A program made the position numbers and the translations under genes. Below, one piece after another: positions 5,768 to 7,346 of a stretch of DNA of 7,346 bases. This DNA comes from Alangreenwoodia sp964438605 (GTDB lineage Bacteria > Bacillota > Clostridia > Peptostreptococcales > Anaerovoracaceae), in the NCBI GenBank assembly GCA_964438605.1, contig CAYTKT010000069.1, positions 1 to 7,346 on the forward strand, written 5' to 3'. Under the pieces are notes generated by a model. The model had not been told where the DNA came from, searched no databases, and saw only the letters and a program-made list of their open reading frames with translations. How positions within the stretch are numbered: the first letter of the stretch is position 1; each line of letters opens with the position of its first letter.

Positions 5768-5830
5768 GTGACGAAAAAGTTTCCTTTTAAATATAAATAG
5801 CAGCAAACTATATTAAAAGGAGAATGAATG
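5768..5830 (+). promoter_or_regulatory. Orphan promoter, dyad and SD with tiny frames
   Basis: GTGACG (5768-5773) and TATAAA (5792-5797) with an 18-bp spacer resemble a sigma-A promoter. AAAAGGAG (5815-5822) is a good SD, but the two starts behind it, ATG 5824 and ATG 5828, encode only MNDQFI and MTSSSNA. TCCTTTTAA (5782-5790) plus TATA (5792-5795) pairs with TATA (5809-5812) plus TTAAAAGGA (5813-5821), giving a 13-bp stem with one bulged A. In RNA this would bury the SD; as DNA it overlaps the -10 and could be an operator. This is probably a leader or the remnant of a lost gene. Confidence 0.35.
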
Positions 5831-5969
5831 ACCAGTTCATCTAATGCATAAAGTACTTTACACTATTCACAAATCATTCCATGCGATAAGGATTTTAATG
5901 TAAGTAAAGTATTTAAATTGAATAAATTTAATAAATTTGAATATTCCTATTTATGGGAATGGGATTTTC

Positions 5970-5996
5970 TGGTATAATAATCGTAAAAGATACGAT
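5970..5996 (+). promoter_or_regulatory. Extended -10 promoter of the winged-helix gene, with dyad
   Basis: TGGTATAAT (5970-5978) is a consensus extended -10 element (TG-N-TATAAT); the -35 (TTTATG, 5950-5955) is weak, as is usual for this class. Immediately after it, ATCGTA (5980-5985) and TACGAT (5991-5996) form a perfect 6-bp dyad at the predicted transcript start. This would suit an operator for the encoded DNA-binding protein. Autoregulation is inferred. Confidence 0.65.
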
Positions 5997-6049
5997 ACGC
6001 AGAATTTTCATCAACTGCATCCGAAATTTGGTCATGAAAGGAGTTTAAG

Positions 6050-6403
6050 ATGTCATTTAAGCAAGAATCACAGCCCAAAACTACGTTTACGATTTATAAA
6101 GCGAGAAAGCCAAAAAGAAAGAACCCGCAGGTCGAAGTGTTAAGAAAATATTACCAGCATCATATTGCGTCGGAAATGTTGCGCAATCCGTGGATCACGC
6201 AGCAGGAACTTGCGAAGTCATTGCATACATCCACTGGCACAATCCAGCGAAATGTCAATGCCCTGAAAGAGAACTGCGTCATTCAGCGTGTTGGTGGTAA
6301 GAGGTTTGGTTTTTGGACGGTCGTAGAAGCCGAGATTCCAGAAGAAACGGAGCCGGTCGAGCTTTGTGTAAACAAGGAAAAGAAATCGGATGAATCAGAA
6401 TAG
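6050..6403 (+). CDS. Stand-alone winged-helix DNA-binding protein
   Basis: This is a 117-residue protein that is probably a DNA-binding regulator. The basic N-terminus (YKARKPKRKNPQVEV, 16-30) is followed by a winged helix: NPWITQQELAKSLHTS (46-61) and TIQRNVNALKENCVIQRVGG (64-83) form the helix-turn-helix, and GKRFGFWTV (83-91) the wing. This pattern closely resembles the C-terminal winged helix found on many ATP-binding (AlbA/AAA_4) and Fic-type proteins, here without the large N-terminal domain. The C-terminus is acidic and probably disordered (EIPEETEPVELC, ending in KKSDESE). The start is set by AAAGGAG at 6037-6043, 6 nt upstream. It is alone between its own promoter and the terminator at 6609. 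It may be a decapitated domain that became a regulator, or an accessory factor of a mobile element. Confidence 0.8.
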   Translation: MSFKQESQPKTTFTIYKARKPKRKNPQVEVLRKYYQHHIASEMLRNPWITQQELAKSLHTSTGTIQRNVNALKENCVIQRVGGKRFGFWTVVEAEIPEETEPVELCVNKEKKSDESE

Positions 6404-6608
6404 ATACGTTTTTAATAATTTTTTAAATATATTCTGAAAGAAGGAGATGAACACAACAAATCTGACCGGTAGCGTTATGCATAAGAGGTATGAACGAAAT
6501 GACAATATAGTGAAAACGTGATCAGCCAGACGGCATTCAGACAATCGGTGTCAGGAACTTTTTCTCTGGAATCTGACGTTCATCTGGCAGGTGTGAAATT
6601 CTCTCATT
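6404..6608 (+). other. Structured 3' region of the winged-helix transcript
   Basis: No firm gene is present. A 24-codon frame starts at ATG 6447 (MNTTNLTGSVMHKRYERN...) directly behind AAGGAG, too close for normal initiation. After it, GCCAGA (6525-6530) pairs with TCTGGC (6583-6588). Inside that, TCAGA (6537-6541) can pair with TCTGA (6572-6576), or GTCAG (6550-6554) with CTGAC (6573-6577). These alternative pairings before the terminator suggest a folded 3' untranslated RNA, but no known class is recognised. Confidence 0.3.
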
Positions 6609-6641
6609 AACCGGCAGTTCTTTTAAGAGCAGCCGGTTTTT
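6609..6641 (+). terminator. Rho-independent terminator after the winged-helix gene
   Basis: AACCGGC (6609-6615) pairs with GCCGGTT (6632-6638), with extra pairing of TTCTT with AAGAG inside, followed by T residues to 6641. It would end the transcript that starts near 5985. Confidence 0.8.
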
Positions 6642-6652
6642 CTCAGGCCGAA

Positions 6653-6841
6653 TTATGCATACTGCAGATAGTTTTACTGGCACTGACCGCCTTGGTTTAT
6701 AATTTTATAAGCGAAGCGAATCCTTTAAATTACTTTCTTCTTATCGGGATGTCCATATTTTTTCTGCTGTTTGCAGGCGGGGCAGATTATGCAGGGAGCT
6801 TTCTCTTGCAGGAATTCTGGATACTTCGGTGTATCACTTAA
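6653..6841 (+). pseudogene. Start-less membrane protein remnant
   Basis: A plus-strand frame runs to TAA 6839-6841 and reads LCILQIVLLALTALVYNFIS, then EANPLN, then YFLLIGMSIFFLLFAGGADY and a short polar tail. That is two convincing membrane segments separated by a short polar turn. No ATG, GTG or TTG with an SD precedes the first segment, and the frame extends upstream only into the terminator at 6609-6641. It looks like the 3' end of a membrane protein gene cut by a rearrangement. I do not recognise the family. A transcript from the left would terminate before it. Confidence 0.35.
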
Positions 6842-7012
6842 TGGGTACCACGAATTTTTGTGTATCAGCGAAATATTTTAAAATAAAATGATATTCTTTT
6901 ACATGGTGATGTTACAAATAAATTTTATAGAATTTACCTGGATTTTAACTTGATTTTAGCGAATCCTTGAATTGGAGTAAATTAAAATTTTTACCAAATT
7001 CAGGACTTTACT
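6842..7012. other. AT-rich upstream region of the ATPase gene
   Basis: There is no gene. An imperfect inverted repeat lies at 6968-7002, with TGAATT and AATTCA as its ends and A/T runs inside, just upstream of the promoter. It could be an operator or a decayed terminator. Confidence 0.3.
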
Positions 7013-7041
7013 GTGACAGGGAATGCGAAACCGGGTATAAT
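7013..7041 (+). promoter_or_regulatory. Strong sigma-A promoter of the ATPase gene
   Basis: GTGACA (7013-7018) differs from TTGACA at one base, the spacer is exactly 17 bp, and TATAAT (7036-7041) is a perfect -10. It is the best vegetative promoter in the window. The transcript would start near 7048, about 38 nt before the ATG. Confidence 0.85.
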
Positions 7042-7085
7042 GAAAAAAGAAAGGATCGAAACGAAAAACCAGAGGGAGTGTTGTT

Positions 7086-7346
7086 ATGGGAATGGAATAT
7101 AAGCCGCTGCCGATCGGCACGGAGGATTTTAAGGAAATCATAGAAGAAGGGTTTTATTATGTGGATAAGACCTTGTTGATCAAAGATCTTCTCGACAATT
7201 TATCGAAAGTTACGCTGTTCACGCGCCCACGGCGATTTGGAAAGACTTTGAACATGAGTATGCTGAAATATTTCTTTGAGGATACGGGAGGCGAAACATT
7301 AAATGCAGAAAACCACACGATTTTTAACGGTCTGAAAATCATGGAC
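7086..7346 (+). CDS. AAA-ATPase-like protein, N-terminal part, runs off the window
   Basis: These are the first 87 codons of a protein of the AAA-ATPase-like group (AAA-ATPase_like domain, usually followed by a PD-(D/E)XK nuclease-like DUF1703 domain; full members are about 500-600 residues). Visible marks are the opening PLPIGTEDFKEII (8-20), the YYVDKT motif (24-29), LIKDLL (31-36), and the modified P-loop TRPRRFGKTLNMSML (46-60), in which Arg replaces the usual glycines before GKT. FNGLKI (80-85) is also typical. The start at ATG 7086 is supported by GAGGGAG at 7072-7078, 7 nt upstream, and by the strong promoter. A second in-frame ATG at codon 3 is less likely. Such genes occur in many copies in gut Firmicutes and Bacteroidetes. 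Their function is unproven; a nuclease or mobile-element role is suspected. The C-terminal domains cannot be seen here. Confidence 0.92.
   Translation, partial: MGMEYKPLPIGTEDFKEIIEEGFYYVDKTLLIKDLLDNLSKVTLFTRPRRFGKTLNMSMLKYFFEDTGGETLNAENHTIFNGLKIMD

Larger units (their letters stand above)
5315..5930. other. Strongly AT-rich intergenic region
   Basis: About 600 bp of very AT-rich DNA with no credible gene. A GTG-started frame at 5315-5515 is hydrophobic only because its codons are A/T-rich, and it has no SD. The region carries several dyads: the perfect palindrome at 5405-5431, TAATTTT/AAAATTA at 5547-5564, AAGAAC/GTTCTT at 5735-5753 and the hairpin at 5782-5821. It could be a regulatory or insertion-prone region. 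Confidence 0.5.

Noticed and set aside
6956..7342. Minus-strand frames over the ATPase gene and its promoter
   Set aside because: They are antisense to a well-supported gene and promoter.

Overview
The window looks like chromosomal DNA from a Gram-positive, probably spore-forming clostridium. A Lachnospiraceae-like gut commensal is my guess. The evidence is a clostridial-type MnmA, an Rrf2/IscR regulator carrying three cysteines, purine-rich ribosome binding sites, extended -10 promoters, and the start of an AAA-ATPase-like protein of the kind common in gut Firmicutes. The assignment rests on gene style, not on a marker gene. I found no rRNA, tRNA or CRISPR array.

Layout. Positions 1-753 are decayed mobile DNA: a fragment of an IS5/IS1182-like transposase, then a short element with inverted ends. 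mnmA (tRNA 2-thiouridylase) follows on the minus strand at 754-1833. A 115-bp, MITE-like insertion flanked by a 9-bp direct repeat sits just upstream of mnmA. Next is a broken plus-strand DDE transposase (IS6/IS240-like) at 2066 to about 2760. iscR is on the minus strand at 2907-3341, with a clear promoter. In many clostridia the order is iscR, cysteine desulfurase, nifU/iscU scaffold, mnmA. Here the two middle genes are absent and transposon debris lies in their place.

Positions 3405-4366 have no convincing protein gene, but they hold a promoter, an SD-bearing hairpin and a plus-strand terminator, forming an orphan transcription unit of about 150 nt. This unit converges on the terminator of a minus-strand gene (4367-4669) for a 100-residue protein with 14 cysteines, possibly a spore-coat protein. 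Positions 4670-6049 are mostly non-coding and strongly AT-rich in the second half. They contain a decayed minus-strand reading frame, a 7-bp tandem repeat, a perfect 27-bp A/T palindrome and a second hairpin that contains an SD.

The right side has a stand-alone winged-helix protein (6050-6403) with its own extended -10 promoter, a small dyad at the start of its transcript and a good terminator. After it come a start-less membrane-protein remnant and the first 87 codons of an AAA-ATPase-like protein (from 7086), which runs off the window.

Functionally, only mnmA and iscR form a known pair (sulfur transfer and Fe-S homeostasis). Everything else reads as accessory or eroded DNA. I see no intact, novel multi-gene system. 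The most interesting items are the gutted isc/mnmA locus, the 115-bp mobile element, the orphan transcription unit and the paired SD-containing hairpins.
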